A stretch of 16,089 nucleotides of DNA from Deltaproteobacteria bacterium UBA2385 (GTDB lineage: Bacteria > Myxococcota_A > UBA796 > UBA2385). How positions within the stretch are numbered: position 1 is the stretch's first letter; every line of letters starts with the position of its first letter. A program made the position numbers and the translations under genes. The stretch covers positions 7,824 through 23,912 of the forward strand of contig DDSR01000250.1 of NCBI GenBank assembly GCA_002343455.1. The letters are read 5' to 3'. Under the pieces are notes generated by a model. That model worked only from the letters and a program-made list of their open reading frames with translations. It ran no database searches and had not been told where the DNA came from. Shown one piece after another: positions 14,248 to 16,089 of the stretch.

Positions 14248-16062
14248 TTGGGGGTCGAGGAGCTGGCCAACCTCGCCACCGGCCAGTCGGCCCTGGCCCG
14301 GACGGAGCTGCTGCGGATGCTGCCCTGGTACCTGGGCTGGCCGGCGGTCCTGGCCCTGCCCGCGGCCTTCGTGCCCGACCTCCCCGGCCGGGTGCTGGTC
14401 GCGGCGGCCGGCGTCTGGGCCCTGGTGATCGGCGCGGTCGCCTCGATGGTGCTGGTAGAGCGCGGCCTGCCCGGTCCGCTGGGCTTCCTGCTGGCGGTGG
14501 TGGCCGCGGTGGGCGCCAGCCTCCTCCTGCTGCGGCTGCGCGCCCCCTGGCTCCGTGCCGGCCTGGCCGTCCTCGCCGTGCTCTTCCTGCCGGCCTTCCG
14601 GGCGGTCAACCTCAACGCTTTCGGCTCCCCCCTCTCGGCCGAGGCCTTGCAGGCCGACGCCCTCATCCTGCTGCTCAGCCTGCTGCTGGCCCTGCCCGCC
14701 TCCCTGCTCCTACGCAGCTCCGCAGGGGCCCTCGGCGCCGCGCTGAGCCCCGGCCTGCTGGCGCTGCTGCTGGCCTGGAGCCTGGCCCCCCCTCCCCCCA
14801 CCTCAGCCTCTCCCTCCTCCAAGCCCGACCTGGTCCTGGTGGTCATCGACACCCTGCGGGCCGACCACCTGGGCCTCTACGGCTACGAGCGCCCCACCTC
14901 GCCCGGCCTGGACGCGCTGGCCGAGCGCTGCATCGTCTACGAGGACGCGCTCAGCACCACCTCCTGGACCCTGCCGGCCTTCGCCAGCCTGCTGACCGGC
15001 ACCGAGCCCCACCGCCACGGAGCCGGCGTCAACCCCGGCGAGCGCAACACGCAGGCCCCCCTCTCGCCCGCGCTGCCGACCGTAGCCGAGCGCCTCGCCG
15101 CCCAGGGCTACCGGACGGGGGCCATCGTCAGCAACCCCTACCTCAAGGCCAGCTTCGGCCTGGGTCGCGGCTTCCAGCACTACGACGACGCGCTGGGCCT
15201 CGCCCACATGATGATGCTGCTGCACCCCATCGACCAGCTCCCCTTCCGCGCCATGCCCGACCGCACCTACCGGCTGGCCCCGCGAATGGTGCAGGCCGCG
15301 CGCACCTTCTGGGAGCAGACCCAGGGTGGGCCGCGCTTCCTGATGCTGCACCTGATGGACCCGCACAAGCCCTACAACGCCCCGACCGAGGACCAGGCGG
15401 CCATCGGCGCGGGCCCCGATCCCGTGATGGACGTCTACGACGCCGAGATCCGCTACGCCGATCGGCACCTCGCCCCCTTCGTCGAGGAGCTGCTCCAGGG
15501 CGGCGCCACCGTCCTGATCACCGCCGACCATGGCGAGGAGTTCGGCGACCACCCCGGCGCCTACCCCGATGAGCGCTGGCCCCCCGATGTGCGCCACGGC
15601 CACACCCTGTACCAGGAGCAGCTCCACGTCCCGCTGATCGCCTGCGCCCCCAGCGGCGCCGGTGGGCGCACCTCCCGCCCCGTGCGCAGCCTGGACGTCG
15701 CCCCGACCCTGGTCGCCCTGGCCGGCGCCGAGCCGCTCCCCCACCAGGGCCAGCCGCTGAGCGAGCTGCTGGGCACGCCCGCCCCCGAGCCCTTGCCTCG
15801 TCGGGCCCAGAGCATCCGCTACGGCACCGAGAAGCGCGCCGTCATCGATGTCGACGGCTTCAAGCTGATCGAGAGCCAGCAGGGCGAGGAGCTCTACGCC
15901 CTGCCGCAGGATCCCGCCGAGCGCCAGGACCTGGCCGAGGCGCAGGCCGAGCGGCGGGCGGGCCTGCGCGTGCAGCTGCCGGCGCAGGGAGAGGGCGAGG
16001 CGGCCGAGATCGACGCCGCCACCCTGGAGGCGCTCAAGGCCGTCGGCTACGTCGACGAGTAG
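14248..16062 (+). CDS. Polytopic membrane enzyme of the sulfatase / alkaline phosphatase superfamily
   Basis: About 604 residues from the first usable TTG (see below). The N-terminal third has six to seven hydrophobic helices (about residues 30-180); the rest is an extracytoplasmic sulfatase-fold domain with VVIDTLRADHLGLYGY (198-213, metal ligand Asp201), SWTLPAFASLLTG (239-251), HLMDPHKPY (368-376) and ITADHGEEFGD (424-434, ligands Asp427 and His428), then a normal C-terminal subdomain. The position that would be the formylglycine Cys or Ser (C/S-x-P-x-R) reads Thr241-Leu-Pro-Ala-Phe, so it looks like a threonine-nucleophile phospho- or phosphoglycerol/phosphoethanolamine-type transferase rather than a sulfate ester hydrolase. 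It follows the autokinase and may modify the polysaccharide. The start is unsure: there is no ribosome site before TTG at 14248, and the same frame is open upstream to at least 14164, where it encodes a further likely helix. Confidence 0.85.
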   Translation: MGVEELANLATGQSALARTELLRMLPWYLGWPAVLALPAAFVPDLPGRVLVAAAGVWALVIGAVASMVLVERGLPGPLGFLLAVVAAVGASLLLLRLRAPWLRAGLAVLAVLFLPAFRAVNLNAFGSPLSAEALQADALILLLSLLLALPASLLLRSSAGALGAALSPGLLALLLAWSLAPPPPTSASPSSKPDLVLVVIDTLRADHLGLYGYERPTSPGLDALAERCIVYEDALSTTSWTLPAFASLLTGTEPHRHGAGVNPGERNTQAPLSPALPTVAERLAAQGYRTGAIVSNPYLKASFGLGRGFQHYDDALGLAHMMMLLHPIDQLPFRAMPDRTYRLAPRMVQAARTFWEQTQGGPRFLMLHLMDPHKPYNAPTEDQAAIGAGPDPVMDVYDAEIRYADRHLAPFVEELLQGGATVLITADHGEEFGDHPGAYPDERWPPDVRHGHTLYQEQLHVPLIACAPSGAGGRTSRPVRSLDVAPTLVALAGAEPLPHQGQPLSELLGTPAPEPLPRRAQSIRYGTEKRAVIDVDGFKLIESQQGEELYALPQDPAERQDLAEAQAERRAGLRVQLPAQGEGEAAEIDAATLEALKAVGYVDE

Positions 16063-16089
16063 TTGCCCATGGCGCTGAGGCGCCTCCAC

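Noticed and set aside
14803..16089. Minus-strand open frame opposite the sulfatase-like gene
   Set aside because: Gly/Val/Gln-rich shadow translation without motifs; the plus strand holds the intact sulfatase-fold blocks.
16063..16089. Possible start of another gene at ATG 16069, with a GGCGC-TGAG-GCGCC hairpin at 16071-16084
   Set aside because: Only seven codons remain in the window and no ribosome site precedes the ATG; the 5-base stem has no T-run visible, so neither a gene start nor a terminator can be supported.
1..16089. tRNA, rRNA, CRISPR arrays, insertion sequences, toxin-antitoxin or phage genes
   Set aside because: No regularly spaced repeats, transposase or integrase motifs, or cloverleaf-like sequences were seen on reading, and nearly all the DNA is covered by the described genes. 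A weak or divergent element could be missed by eye.

Overview
The window is about 16 kb of very GC-rich, gene-dense bacterial DNA: 12 genes, mostly 0-150 bases apart, with GTG and TTG used alongside ATG as starts. I see no RNA genes, insertion sequences, CRISPR arrays or phage genes, and no gap above 300 bases. A MacA/MacB-type exporter, a tyrosine autokinase for surface polysaccharide and a glutathione-type glutamate-cysteine ligase point to a Gram-negative, diderm cell. Base composition and gene mix would suit a Myxococcota-like or other high-GC 'deltaproteobacterial' lineage, but this is a guess from style, not from a marker gene.

Layout. (1) 1-1678, minus strand: an export operon, with a MacA-like adaptor followed by a MacB/LolD-type ATPase that runs off the window's left edge. 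(2) 1756-4891, plus strand: a tight three-gene unit of a HAD-family hydrolase, a GCS2-type glutamate-cysteine ligase and a membrane-anchored double-zinc-ribbon protein of unknown function. (3) 4878-5753, minus strand: a very basic P-loop NTPase that I cannot assign, overlapping the previous gene tail to tail by 14 bases. (4) 5906-8759, minus strand: a fatty-acid/short-chain acyl-CoA oxidation operon of 3-hydroxyacyl-CoA dehydrogenase, enoyl-CoA hydratase and acyl-CoA dehydrogenase. (5) 8833-9408, plus strand: PlsY, the first acyltransferase of phospholipid synthesis, divergent from the oxidation operon. (6) 9431-16062: a surface-polysaccharide block. An O-antigen-ligase/polymerase-like membrane protein with a TPR tail (minus) is divergent from a Wzc-type tyrosine autokinase and a polytopic membrane enzyme of the sulfatase/alkaline phosphatase superfamily (both plus).

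How the genes fit together. The oxidation trio supplies three consecutive beta-oxidation steps (dehydrogenation, hydration, second dehydrogenation); thiolase and electron-transfer flavoprotein are not here. Region 6 looks like part of a capsule/exopolysaccharide locus, with chain polymerisation or ligation, length/export control by tyrosine phosphorylation, and possibly decoration of the polymer by the last enzyme, which lacks the cysteine or serine needed for a true sulfatase. The least explained parts are the ligase/zinc-ribbon operon and the orphan P-loop protein. Most of the rest is conventional, and I found no clear evidence of a new defence or mobile system.
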